From contig MU385905.1 in NCBI GenBank assembly GCA_022497145.1, positions 62,001 to 126,000 on the forward strand: a stretch of DNA of 64,000 nucleotides, written 5' to 3'. Of the stretch, positions 21,587-33,505 are shown piece by piece; position 1 is the stretch's first letter, and every line of letters begins with the position of its first letter. The stretch comes from Rostrohypoxylon terebratum (lineage: Eukaryota > Ascomycota > Sordariomycetes > Xylariales > Hypoxylaceae). The position numbers were made by a program, and so were the translations under genes. Under the pieces are notes generated by a model. It was not told the origin of the DNA. It was given only the letters and a program-made list of their open reading frames with translations, and ran no database searches.

Positions 21587-24229
21587 ATGTTGGCCACTCG
21601 ACAGGTCCTGGGCAACGTTGCCCGATCGCGGGTCATGACTGGCATGAACCTGCGAAGATGCATGGCCACCGTGAAAGATTCACCTCTCGACCGAAAGGTA
21701 AGTTCCCGTCCTCGTCGTCGCAAACCTCCAAGACTTTCCCGATAAGCGAACGGCAAAAATAGAGGCTGATATTTCCCGCAAACAATAGGTTCGGCAAAAT
21801 AACTGGGAGGAGACCAACTTTATCAACTACAAGAAGATGTCTGAGAACTTGGCCGTCGTTCGCAGCCGTCTCAATCGACCTCTTACCTACGCCGAGAAGA
21901 TCTTATACTCCCACCTTGACGACCCACATGGACAAGATATCCAGCGGGGTGTTTCCTACTTGAGACTGCGACCTGACCGTGTCGCTTGCCAGGATGCCAC
22001 AGCTCAGATGGCTATCCTTCAGTTCATGTCCGCCGGTATGCCTTCAGTGGCTAACCCCACCACTGTGCACTGTGACCATTTGATTGAGGCACAAATTGGT
22101 GGTGTCAAGGATCTTGAACGAGCTGTTAGCATTAACAAGGAAGTTTACGACTTCCTTTCTTCCGCTTGCGCAAAGTACAACATTGGTTTCTGGAGACCTG
22201 GTTCCGGTATCATTCACCAGATCCTTCTCGAGAACTACGCTTTCCCTGGTGGTCTTCTCATTGGTACTGACTCTCACACGCCCAACGCTGGTGGTCTTGG
22301 CATGTGCGCTATTGGTGTCGGTGGTGCTGACGCTGTCGATGTCATGGCTAACTTACCTTGGGAATTGAAGGCTCCTAAGATCATTGGTGTCAAGCTTACT
22401 GGTCAGCTGAACGGCTGGACCTCGCCTAAGGATATTATCCTGAAGGTTGCTGGAATCCTTACCGTCAAGGGTGGCACTGGTGCTATTGTGGAGTACCACG
22501 GGTCTGGTGTCGACAGCATCTCAGCTACGGGAATGGTACGTACCTCTATGAGCCTTCAATCTTCTTCCCCTGGCATATCTTCAGAGCAACAATTTCCCGG
22601 GTTGTTCTCAGGATATGTCTTAACCTTTGTACTTTCTAGAGAATGGGCAGCTAATCATCATTGTAGGGAACGATCTGCAACATGGGTGCTGAAATCGGTG
22701 CCACGACCTCTCTATTCCCGTTCAACGACCGTATGTACGACTACCTGAAGGCCACCAAGCGTACCGACATTGGTAACTTCGCGCGCGACTATGCCAAGGA
22801 GCTGCGTGAGGACGAGGGCGCCGAGTATGACCAGCTCATCGAGATCGACCTCAACGAGCTCGAGCCGCATATCAACGGACCCTTCACCCCCGATCTAGCC
22901 ACCCCCATTTCTAAGTTCAGCGAGGCTGTCAAGGCCAACAACTGGCCCGAGGAACTTAAGGTGGGCCTAATCGGATCCTGCACAAACTCTTCGTACGAGG
23001 ATATGTCCCGCGCCGCTTCGATCGCTCGCGATGCTCTCGACCACGGTATCAAGGCTAAGGCCGCTTTCGTTGTCACCCCCGGTTCCGAACAGATTCGTGC
23101 TACTATCGCTCGTGACGGCCAACTCCAGACCTTTGAGGAATTTGGCGGTGTCGTTCTAGCTAACGCTTGCGGTCCCTGCATCGGTCAATGGGACCGACGA
23201 GATGTTAAGAAGGGCGACCCCAATTCCATTCTCTCTTCCTACAACCGTAACTTCACAGGCCGAAACGACGGCAACCCCGCCACCCACTCCTTCGTCACCT
23301 CTCCTGATCTAGTCGTCGCTCTGTCTATTGCCGGCAGCTTGCACTTCAACCCCTTGACCGACAAGCTAAAGGACAAGGATGGCAATGAGTTCCAGCTTAA
23401 GGCTCCTAGTGGCGATGGTCTTCCCACCAGGGGATACGACCCTGGTAACAACACTTACCAGGCTCCCCCTGCCGACCGCGCATCCGTCAACGTCCAAGTC
23501 TCGCCTTCATCCGATCGTCTACAAATCCTGTCGCCCTTTAACGCCTGGGACGGCAAGGACGCTCTAGACATGCCCATCCTGATCAAGGCAAAAGGAAAGA
23601 CTACTACCGATCACATCTCCATGGCTGGCCCCTGGCTCAAGTACCGTGGCCACTTGGACAACATCTCCAACAACATGTTGATCGGCGCCATCAACGAGGC
23701 TAATGGTGAGGCGAACAAGGTCAAGAACACGACCACCGACGAGTGGGACGCTGTTCCGGCTGTTGCCCGTGACTACAAGGCCAAGGGAATCAAGTGGGTT
23801 GTCATTGGTGACTGGAACTACGGAGAGGGAAGTTCTCGAGAGCACGCTGCTTTGGAGCCCCGTCACCTTGGTGGTCTAGCCATCATCACCCGAAGTTTTG
23901 CTCGTATCCACGAGACCAACTTGAAGAAGCAGGGTATGCTTCCTCTTACCTTCGCGGATCCCGCCGACTACGACAAGATCAAGCCCGATGACCGAGTAAG
24001 TTTCTGTCCCCCATAATAATTTGATTAGCGTGCAAATTTGCTAATGTGTGTCTAGATCGACCTCCTCTGCACAGAACTAGCTGTTGGCAAGCCTTTAACG
24101 ATGAGGGTACACCCCAAGAATGGCGAGGTGTTCGAGGTCAAGCTCAACCAGACATTCAACGAGGCTCAGATCGAATGGTTCAAGAACGGTAGCGCATTGA
24201 ACACCATGGCCAAGAACTCGGCGAAATGA
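21587..24229 (+). CDS. ACO1: Aconitate hydratase, mitochondrial
   Basis: Aconitase interconverts citrate and isocitrate in the mitochondrial TCA cycle using a 4Fe-4S cluster. Exons are 21587-21697, 21789-22535, 22667-23995 and 24056-24229, giving 786 aa, the usual size. The N-terminus LATRQVLGNVARSRVMT is a mitochondrial presequence. The iron-sulfur ligands are visible as C391 in GSCTNSSYEDM and C454/C457 in ACGPCIGQWDR. Other signatures include TVHCDHLIEAQ, GTDSHTPNAGG, and the swivel domain GDWNYGEGSSREHAALEPR. The start ATG follows an in-frame stretch without any earlier ATG. The conserved ATGMGTICNMGAEIGATTS is interrupted by intron 2 after ATGM. Identification is certain. Confidence 0.98.
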
Positions 24230-25152
24230 AGTCGTCACGAGATGACGCTCTAGGCCAAATAAGTAATATAGCAAAGGAACAGGAGAACGCAGGCACGTTG
24301 TGGGGAGGTCTGCCAGTACTGTCGTATAAGGAGTGTATAGGGGTCCTGGGTTACACAAGTCACGCTATATTTGGGATCGGTATATTCCCAATCCGTGACA
24401 TCGCTCGAGCCATTATTAGAAGCTGTCTTTGTTTTGTACAAAATGAATTTACGAAAGTTAAAAACATTAATCGGTCAGACCTTTTTTTCTAATGTGACTT
24501 TTGGTCGAAGATGTAGATCTTTCATCAAGTTGGTTTAGGGGAGTTGATGCTATAGAGTCTGGGGTTAATAGGAGACGCTATTATTAGCCAGGCAGTACAT
24601 AGAAATTCTGAATATTTCCCCGTGAAATGATCTTTTAATATTAATTGCGTCCATTTCCGAATTTACCTACGTCGTACACAGGTTATTCGGACATTTTTGG
24701 TAAAATAATTATCGATAAGAACCTCGCAGCCTGGCCAGTTGCCGATCAATTGTTCTAGCGTGTCATCTTCGGTAGGTTAGGTACATAGCTTACAGTACCC
24801 CTGTCTGCCCTGTCCATTTACGGCTGTTACCTGGCTATTGTGTAGGCGCAACTGCGACTTCCGGTTGCAAAGCACACGACTTGACTTTCCGTTCCCTCCA
24901 ACTTTTTTCTTCTTCTTCCTCCCTAAAACTGCATCCCATCTTCTTTTTGTCGATGGCGATTCGAACCGGCTGCGCATCCATCTTATAAGTCTAGCAGGAC
25001 GTATCCTGCGTTGCTGCGTTCCAACAATTTCCTCGTTCGGCGCTTCGGATTCCGAGGAGAGCGATTCGTTATAAGAGAATAGACCGGGAGCGACGGACGA
25101 GTGCTTAGGACGATTTGACCTGGGAACTTGACGAATAGTCTGATTCTTCAAG
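24230..25152. other. Intergenic region between aconitase and rhomboid gene
   Basis: No gene seen. It holds the aconitase 3' end and the promoter and leader of the rhomboid gene, including a TC-rich tract at about 24895-24930. Confidence 0.5.
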
Positions 25153-26248
25153 ATGCCGACGATACAAGGCTTTAATACGCTTCGCGCGCGATCGTACGTG
25201 TTCCGACTACCGCTATTCACGCGCGCGATGATAGTCCTCATGGTGGCGTTTTGGCTTGCCGGTCTGCAGTCTGCGTGGGATGTGCGTCAATGGGGCGCTT
25301 TGATCCCGAATGAGCTGGGCATCACGACTAGTTAGTACTTCGCATTCCTTGTGCTCATGCCCAGACGGATTTGATACTGTGTGGGATCGGATCGGATCGA
25401 TGGATGGCTAACTGATGCGGTTGTGGTGCAGTGTACCGGGTCAACACGTTCCCTCTGATCCACATCAACTTCTTCCACGCTCTGTTCAACATCCTATCTT
25501 TGACACCATTGTTAGAGAGGTTCGAGACCGAATTCGGAACTCTGACTTCGCTTGCGCTGTTCTTTGGTCGTAAGTGCGCTTGCTATATTGAATCGCTCGG
25601 TGAAATGTGGCTTAGGTTGACGATTCTTGTAGCATTGACCACGATTCCGGCGTTCGTATATATCATTATAGAAAAGTTCGTGTTAAGAGGGAATACTTCC
25701 GTTATGGGTGCTAGGTATATATATGCGACCCCTACATTATTCGAGTCGAATTTTGATCCTAACATGTTGGCGCGCGACAGTATCTGGGTGTTCCTCCTAT
25801 TAGGCATCGAGGCTATTCGAACGTACCGAACCAACCCCTATCTCGTAGTAGGGACTCACCACGTCCCAACATGGACAACACCCTTATTATTGGTGTTGGT
25901 CGTTGAAGCTCTCATCCCAAATACTAGTTTTGTTGGTCATCTATGTGGTGTGGGCACCGGTTACTTATGTGAGCGAACATCGAATGCTTTTCTTTTTTTT
26001 CCCCTTCTCATGGGCTATTATTAATCAAATGTGATCCAGTTGGCTTAGGCTATCTCAAGTTCCTCTCCCCACCTGAATGGGCGCTTCGGTGGATCGAAGG
26101 CCGACTGAATCTACTGGGACGATTACCACACTACGTCAGTGTAGACCAGAAGACATACGGACGTTTTGGGGTATTGCCAACGAGCAACCCGACTAGCTCA
26201 ACAACGCCATTAGGGCTGATAGGTTCCACACAGAGACTGGGTCCCTAG
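25153..26248 (+). CDS. RBD2: Rhomboid intramembrane serine protease (Rbd2 type)
   Basis: Six-TM rhomboid protease predicted for Golgi/endosomal membranes; in fission yeast and Aspergillus the orthologue activates the SREBP transcription factor. Exons are 25153-25330, 25432-25569, 25633-25714, 25781-25968 and 26040-26248, giving 264 aa. The order of motifs is YRVNTFPLIHINFFHALFN, then TSVMGAS with catalytic Ser133 (its codon is split by intron 3), then FVGHLCGVGTGYLF with catalytic His186, and the C-terminal GLGYLKFLSPPEWALRWIE. All phases close and the chain has no stops. The cytosolic tail is short. Length and motifs match yeast Rbd2 (262 aa). Confidence 0.93.
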
Positions 26249-27098
26249 TACGGTTTCCAAGATACTCTCACTATGCTTAGAAGAGAGAGATCACGAACGG
26301 AGTAAAAGCGTTGATTGTACATAGCATGTGGGTGTTTTCATTCGTTCGGGCATTGCATAAGACGGAGTTCAACTGGACGGGCCATAAAAAAATCATCATC
26401 GTAGCGAGGTCGTCTATTCACCTACTCGTATGAAGGATAAAGGAGGGTTGGTCATTTGTATACTAATAGACCTGATATGCCTCTTCAGATATCCTCTTCA
26501 TTGAAGTTCAGATATCATGCGAAGATCCTATAGAACATTTTCCTATGACGTACACAAGACTTGGGCTTCCTCCTTTTCCCATGCATGAAAACTCTTATGC
26601 AAGGCTTATTAGGTATTACAGGAGAATCCAGACCTTGGAGAAAACACACAGCTTCATCCCCCTTCTGGTCACATTTGTTATAAGTACGAAATAATTATTG
26701 GGATTCTAGGTAGTAACTACCTAGTAGTACTAGGCATTGAAAGTTAATTGGCTATAAGGCTGATTACATAACATGGTACTTACCCACTTACCAATTGAAG
26801 ACCCCTGAAAGTTTAAGTGATGGGAAGCTCCAGCTCGAGCTCGTGTCATACCGCGATCTGCTTAGCTCTTCTTGGGTCTTGGGTCTCGGGTCTCGGGTCC
26901 TTGGGCCTTGGGTGGATTCTTCAACTTTTGACTCTCTACTACTAGTCTACTACTACTAACTACTATAATTGACACATACGACATTAAACAATCCATAATC
27001 CATAATCCATACAATTGCACATTTGCATATTACAGCTAAATGTAGCCCGCTCGCATATCACTGAGAGACAAGGCTTGAACGATTTGAGGAGAGCAGCC
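26249..27098. other. Intergenic region between rhomboid gene and GAA1
   Basis: No gene seen. It contains a CTAGGTAGTAACTACCTAG-type inverted motif near 26707 and a TTGGGTCTCGGGTC run near 26875. Confidence 0.5.
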
Positions 27099-29145
27099 AT
27101 GCCGCGTTTAATATGTAAGTTATACATAATTTGGTAGATATGAAATCATCATTTACCATTTACCATTTACCAATTGTATCCGATGTCACATTGGCTAACG
27201 AGGAATCCCAACATGTAGCCGCGGTGTTGGTCCTCCGCCGCGATCCACGACTTCTCAAACTCCCGCCATATATCTCACTCTTGTGTATTATCGTCGGTGT
27301 CGTGTGGCTCCTAGTTCTACCCCTCGACCAGTACTCGCGCCGCACCTACATCAGCGAAAACGCCCTGCTACCCGGCCAGGTCCATACTTATTTCGGCGGA
27401 AGCGACCAGAACGTATTCCGCGCCTATAGACACGAAATCGATGCACTATACACAGCGAACAAGTCCAATATTGAAGTCAACGATGAGCTCGAGCGGATAT
27501 TCAAGGGTGTCGGGCTCAAGGTTGGCAGACAGAATTACACGTATAACTCCGGAGGCAACACGTACGGCGGCGAGAACGTATATGCGATCCTACAGGCCCC
27601 GAGAGGCGATGCGACCGAAGCCATTGTCCTGGTAGCGGCTTGGAAGAACGTTCAGGAGGAGCTCAATCGCAACGGATTAGCGCTCGCGCTCGCTTTGACT
27701 AGATACTTCAGACGCTGGTCGCTATGGTCTAAGGACATTATTCTCGTCGTCCCGCCCGATAGCCGGGCCGGACCTCAGGCCTGGGTCGATGCGTACCATG
27801 ATGCCCATGATCCGGCTAGCGTCGCCTCGCTACCGATCAAGTCGGGTGCTTTGCAGGGTGCTATTGCGCTCGACTACCCGCAGGAAAGCCGCTTCGAGTC
27901 GGTGCATATTGTGTACGATGGTGTCAACGGACAGCTTCCAAACTTGGACCTGATTAATTCAGTCGTTAATATCGCTAGTGGTCAAATGGGTATGGAGTCT
28001 TCGCTGCAGCGCATGTGGAAACATAGCCAAAAATACGACGATAACTTGAAGACGGTGTTGCGAGGGATGTTAAGGCAGGCTCTTGGGCATGCGTCTGGAC
28101 CGCATAGTTCGTTCATCCCGTACCATGTTGACGCTGTGACGCTACAACCGGTCGGAAATGGATGGCATGACGAGATGGGGCTAGGACGACTGGTTGAGGG
28201 CATGTTCCGCAGTTTGAACAACTTGCTGGAGAAGCTACACCAGAGTTTCTTCTTCTACTTGCTGATTCACAAACATCGGTTCGTGAGCATCGGCACATAC
28301 CTCCCCAGCGCGATGCTGGTCGCCGCGAACTTTACGATTATGGCCATTGCCTTATGGGTTAAGAGCGGATATAGGGAGGTCGAGAAGACCGAGAAGAAAG
28401 AAATCAACGGAGAGGAGAAAGACGGCGAAGCGAAAGAGGCGAAAGAGGCAGAGCCAGTTTTGAAGACAGTCGAGCGAGAAAATGTTGAACGGCAGACCCT
28501 GCTCCCGCTTACTCTTGTTGCAGGCTGTCAATTCATAGGGGTTGTCCCGCTCTTCATCTTCAACCAGACGTCATCTAGCGTATGTTACCACACCTTTTCT
28601 ACTATTTCTCTCTCTACTCCCTTCAACACTACTAACAATGGCCACAGCTTCTCACGCCCATCTTCATCCTATTTGCCCTTTCCAACGCCGCCCTCCCACA
28701 TCTCGCCTCCTACTTCCTCACAAATAGCATCTACAAACCACCCACAACACAGCAATACCAGCTCATCAAATCATTCTCCCTTCTCCTCCTCGGCATGTTC
28801 CTCTCCTCCCTCGCGACCCTTAACTTCTCCCTCGCCTTCTTGATCGGGCTGCTCTCCTCTCCCCTATCGTTTACCCAGCCCTGGCCTAACAACCAGGTGG
28901 CCCGGTACGCGCAGGTATCGCTCCTGCACGCGCTAAGCCCGCCCACGGTGCTCTTCGTCGGCAGCTTAGTCGGCGGCGTGGACGTACGCACCGTGCTCGA
29001 GGAAGCCGCCTTCGGGTGGCACGTCTGGGGCTTGTATACCCCCCTGGTCGTCTGGTGCGTCTGGTGGCCTGCTTGGATTGCCGGGTGTCTAGTAGTGCTA
29101 GGACAGCCGGGGACGGAAGCAGGAGGAAAGGAAAAAAGGGCATAG
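27099..29145 (+). CDS. GAA1: GPI transamidase component GAA1
   Basis: Subunit of the ER GPI-transamidase that attaches GPI anchors to proteins. Exons are 27099-27114, 27219-28579 and 28648-29145, giving 624 aa. The first exon is only 16 nt (MPRLI plus one base) and reaches the conserved start AVLVLRRDPRLLKLPPY through an intron with branch GCTAACG. The first TM segment is SLLCIIVGVVWLLVLPL. The large lumenal domain includes the Gaa1 marks GGENVYAILQAPRGDATEAIVL and HASGPHSSFIPYHVDAVTL. Several TM segments follow, with a Lys/Glu-rich loop around residues 420-450. The last TM helices end in PAWIAGCLVVLGQ, then a short basic tail. Identification is firm. Confidence 0.95.
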
Positions 29146-29806
29146 GCTTAGTTTGATTTCGTTCAGGGGTGTGAAGGTGGATAGGAAAGCAAAGAAAAGA
29201 AAGGAAAAGAAAGGAAAAGGAACTAGCATCGTAGAGCATGGGTTTACAGCGTACTCGTATGATATGTCTACTGAGATCGATAGGTCTTGGAACGTCGAGG
29301 TTAGGGAGAACGGAAGAGGAGATGATGGGAGACGTGCTCCCATCGACTAGAGATACGGAATTTTGGAGCGAGAATCGCTAGTAGGGCTAGTTGTAGCTGG
29401 GAATCAAGATACCACTACTACCTTTTCTAGAGCTTTCGGCTTCTACTTATCACTTCAGTACCTATTCGCTTATGTGTCTGGAACAAACTACACAAAGTCT
29501 TGATTTCGTTATATATCACACATGGAAGCTAAACGCGTCTGTCAACGTCTCAGCGAACTCAATTGCGTCATTGCAAGACATTCGATCCTCTTATCCGGAC
29601 CGCACGTCGTCTAACCAGTATCTATCATACAAGGCTCACAAACCGCATAGAGACGTTCCTAGCTCAGAGAAGAAGAAAAAACATGACCTTTTCTCCGGGC
29701 CTCTCCTTTTCCGAGTCGTTGCTTGTTGCCTATTACATAGCATAGCATAGCATAGCATAGTATTTGAATTCATCCTCCCATCTTTTGCTTAATAAAGTAA
29801 GCTAGA
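29146..29806. other. Convergent 3' intergenic region, GAA1 / RPN9
   Basis: No supported gene. It holds an AAAGGAAAAG-type purine run near 29190-29220 and a CATAG tandem at 29736-29760. Confidence 0.5.
29736..29760 (+). repeat. CATAG pentamer tandem, 5 copies
   Basis: Five perfect CATAG units between the convergent GAA1 and RPN9 genes. Confidence 0.95.
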
Positions 29807-31026
29807 TCAGGGAGCCCAAATATCCTGGCCGGTAGCCTCGATCCAGTTTCCGAGCTTGTTCACGTTCTCGCCCCACTCGCCGAGGCGCTGGTTCATGCTG
29901 GCGATCTGGGACATGTCGAGGATGCGGGGCTGGACCCAGGTGAAGTTGACGAGCTCGTCGACCTGGTCGATGGTGCCCCGCACGAGGCCCAGGCTCAGCG
30001 CCTTCATGACCAGGTGCTCGATCTCGTCCTCGCGCACCTTGGTGTCGGCCGATATGGTGCCGAAGCTCATCGCGCGCTGGTGCGGCGGCCGTCGGAACAC
30101 GCTCTCGGTCAGGGCCGCGAGGTAGATTTTTTGGCGAATGTCTTCCACGTGCTCTTTTAGGAGGGGGTTGCTGGAGATGTGGCCCGAGAGGACGTCGAAG
30201 GCTGCGAGGTCTCCTCGGTTGAAGGCGAGGAGCAGCTCTTGCAGCCAGGCGACTTCCCCGGTCAGAGCGGCGAGGATGGGGTGCTGTAGCAGCTCGCCGA
30301 AGTTGTAGATGGAATCCGAAACTAGGGCGGCGATGCCCAAATCATAGGCTCGGGCCTTGCGCTCGTCGGGGGATAGAGAGGATAGATCTATGCAGGCGAG
30401 GTAGAGGAGTGCGTTGCGGTAATACGAGGCGAAGTCTGCTTTGGCCTGGTAGTAGTTGGCGTTGACCTGGTAGAAAGCGGCGTGGACCTTGGTCTCGACG
30501 CTGTCAAATGAGTCTAGGATGCGCTCGGCCTGATCTAGGTGTTTCCGAGACGCTTCAAGATTCCGTAGGTCCAACTCGACGCGGGCAACGGCGGCGGTGG
30601 CGTAGACGAAGGCATCTTGGGAGTTTTCGTTGTCGACCTTCTTGGCGAGGGAAGTGAGGAAGGTTAGACGTTCCTGGTCGTCTGACGATAATCCAAAATC
30701 AGCACACTGTATCCAGCCATGACGTATCCGAATAAATAAAATAAGATAAAATATTCACCTCTACATTGAGTAGCAGCCTTCAGACCCAAATCGACGAGCT
30801 TGAGTTGATTGATCTTGTCAGCGAACTTTAATATGAATACCTTATAAAAATTGAGTCGTTGAGGCTCGCTCTTGGGGTTTGCGAAGAACTCGATGAGGGC
30901 GTCTGTGAGTTGGTGCCATAGTTTTCGCTCCCACAAGTTCTCGAACTGGATGATGAGGAATTGGAGCTCGTCCGGGGTCTCTTCCCGCTGATCGGCGAGG
31001 AAGTCGGCGATGGTGTCGACGTTCAT
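29807..31026 (-). CDS. RPN9: 26S proteasome regulatory subunit Rpn9 (PCI domain)
   Basis: Lid subunit of the 26S proteasome, 380 aa (yeast Rpn9 393). Minus-strand exons are 31026-30759 and 30681-29807. The N-terminal helical repeats include FENLWERKLWHQLTDALIEF and the middle VNANYYQAKADFASYYRNALLYL. The PCI domain contains SVFRRPPHQRAMSFGTIS and DEIEHLVMKALSLGLVRGTID, ending in VNFTWVQPRILDMSQI and the C-terminal helix that packs into the lid bundle. The single intron starts GTGAAT and joins AGA-G to AC-GAC. It is divergent from the complex I gene with 550 bp between starts. Confidence 0.96.
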
Positions 31027-31579
31027 GGTATGATGTTATTATGCGGTGTTCTTTTCTTTTGGGGAGGGTATAGTGGGTATGGTTGGTATAGTTGTGATGG
31101 TGAGAATATGAGAAGGTGTTGTTGTAATGGTTTTTTTTAGTTTGGTTTGGTTTGGTTAGAATGTGTTTGTTAAAGTGAATGTGGAAGTAGTAAAAAGAGG
31201 GAAGCTTCTAAGCTTCAGCTTCAGCTTCAGTTCTCAAACCTTAGCTTCAATCAATACGCGGCTTGGTTTGCAGCCTGTCGTTGGTACCTTCTTTCACGGT
31301 TCACCTAGGTCCGATGTAACTAATCATGTACCTTTGTACCTCTTAGCTTCCTTGAATGTTCAATCATCAATGAGTGCCGCCTTCTTGGCTTACCTAATGA
31401 CCAATTTGTGGCTTGATCAATACTTGTGTTGTGGCTTGACTCGTTACGACATTTTAGAGCTTCCAATTCCCACCAAGATACCAAGATAACCCAGGTCCTA
31501 CATAAGATAGTACAACCACCAACTCTCTACTCCAATTGGAAAGGCCTCGCCATTCTTTGCACCTCGGACCAGAGCAAGG
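31027..31579. promoter_or_regulatory. Divergent promoter, RPN9 / complex I 40 kDa subunit
   Basis: 553 bp holding both promoters. I looked for a proteasome-associated control element (GGTGGCAAA) and did not find one. There is a TTTGGTTTGG run near 31140 and a CTTCAG tandem near 31210. Confidence 0.5.
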
Positions 31580-33042
31580 ATGGCTTCCTTTCCTACCGCC
31601 GTGCGGTCTAGTCGAAAGCTGGCCTTCAACCTCACCCAGGCCAGATCTCTCTCCCACATTTCCGATCTCACGATAACCCGCACCGGCAAACCCATCATCC
31701 GCGTTCAAGGTGGACGGTTCGTTGTCGCATTTGCCTCTTTTACTAATTGACACAACACTAACTTAACCTCTTTAAACAGGTCGTCTCTCGGAGGTAAACC
31801 ACTGGCTACCACGAATCATATCCAACTCCCCCGATCCTAACAAATTACGCAGGTCATACTGCGACGGTATTTGGCGCAACGGGACAGCTCGGAAGATACA
31901 TTGTCAACAGATTAGGTATGGGACGGACATGGAACCTAGCAGAGTTTGTCATGCCTAACAAGAGTTGCAGCCCGCCAAGGATGTCAAGTAGTGATCCCTT
32001 TCCGAGAGGAGATGGAGAAGCGCCATCTCAAGGTTGCCGGTGATCTAGGTCGTATCACATTCATTGAATACGATTTGCGCAACACCGAGTCCATTGAGAC
32101 GAGTGTCCGCCACTCCGATGCCGTATACAACCTCGTCGGACGAGAATATCCCACCAAAAACTTTACCCTAGATGATGTCCATGTCGAAGGCACCGAGCGC
32201 ATCGTCGAAGCTGTCGCCAAGTACGACGTCGATCGTTACATCCACGTCTCCTCCTATAACGCCAACCCCAACTCTCCTTCCGAGTTCTACGCTTCCAAGG
32301 GTAGGGGGGAGCAAGTTGCTCGAAGCATCTTCCCCGAGACCACCATCGTACGGCCGGCACCCATGTTTGGTTACGAGGATAGACTTCTGCTCCGATTGGG
32401 CGGCATTACCAACATATTCACATCTAACCACATGAAGGAGAGATATTGGCCCGTTCACGTACGTCTTCCGTAAGAAGTGTATCGTGTACATACACTTGGC
32501 TAATATGAATATGAATATGAATAGGTAATCGACGTAGGTAAAGCTCTAGAAGCGATGCTCTACGACGATACCACGGCCGGCCAGACGTTCGAACTCTACG
32601 GCCCCAAGAACTACTCGACAAAGGAGATCTCGGAGCTGGTCGACAAGGAAATCCACAAGAAGCGAAGACACATCAACATTCCTAAGCCTATCATAAGGCC
32701 GATAGCATACTTGCTAAATAAGTTCATCTGGTGGCCAGTCCTCTCGGCGGAGGATGTAGACCGGGAATTCATCGACCAGGAAATTGACGAGACAGCAAAG
32801 ACTTTTGCTGATCTAGGGATTACACCAGGTGAAATATCCGACTTCACATACGAGTACCTGGTTAGTATCTCTATTGCTTTAAAACCACTTATCCTTTGTC
32901 TCAATAAATATGTCACGGTAACTAACAACTTTGGCAGCGTGGATTGCGTAGCAACACACACTACGATCTCCCCCCAGCAACGGAAAAGGAGAAGGAAGAG
33001 AACAGGAAGTATCTTCATGTTATGGACGAGCCTCAAATATAA
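31580..33042 (+). CDS. NADH:ubiquinone oxidoreductase 40 kDa subunit (NDUFA9 type)
   Basis: Accessory matrix-arm subunit of mitochondrial complex I, an atypical short-chain dehydrogenase that binds NADPH; 380 aa. Exons are 31580-31716, 31780-31793, 31853-31915, 31971-32458, 32525-32860 and 32938-33042. The N-terminus is a mitochondrial presequence (SFPTAVRSSRKLAFNLTQAR). After the micro-exon the nucleotide-binding loop TATVFGATGQLGRYIV appears. It is followed by HSDAVYNLVGREYPTKNF, HVSSYNANPNSPSEFYASKG, and the C-terminal HYDLPPATEKEKE. Exon 2 is only 14 nt. All junctions are GT-AG and keep phase. Identification is firm. Confidence 0.95.
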
Positions 33043-33505
33043 TGTTTCGCCATAGTAATATTCATGCGATCCTTTTATTAAAAAAAAAGAGGTAACTATC
33101 ATTGCCACTGCAACTGTACATATATACCAAACTTGGTTGGTTTCTCTTGATTGAAGAATCGCGATGAGTATTTATTGTAAGAGAAATATGAATTGTGAAA
33201 TAATGTCATGTAGTGGCGTTGGTGATTTGACAATTTGTTGGTGTTAGTGGGTGAATAGTCATGTTATGTTATGTTATATTTGTAGATTCGATTGAGTTCT
33301 ACTAACTACCTAGCTAATCAATAAAGATTTTTAAAAATGCTCCAAGAAAAGCGCAAAACTTGGTCTTACGACGTAAACAACTTTTAGAAGTACTCAGGCA
33401 AAACTTTCGAACCGGATCATAATACCAATCAATCTCTTCATTATCTCGCACAGAAATTGATCATATTATACTATACGTATATTATATATTATACGTCTTT
33501 CCAAA
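33043..33505. other. Intergenic region upstream of Efm5-like gene
   Basis: AT-rich, with a TGTTATGTTATGTTATATT run near 33253 and an AT-rich stretch just before the next start codon. No gene seen. Confidence 0.5.

Noticed and set aside
24950..24975. Possible tRNA T-arm on minus (GGTTCGAATCG)
   Set aside because: The flanking stem does not pair, there is no acceptor strand and the B box has a mismatch in its invariant end.
29472..29750. 92-codon open frame between GAA1 and RPN9
   Set aside because: Lies in the shared 3' region, runs into the CATAG repeat and shows no domain.
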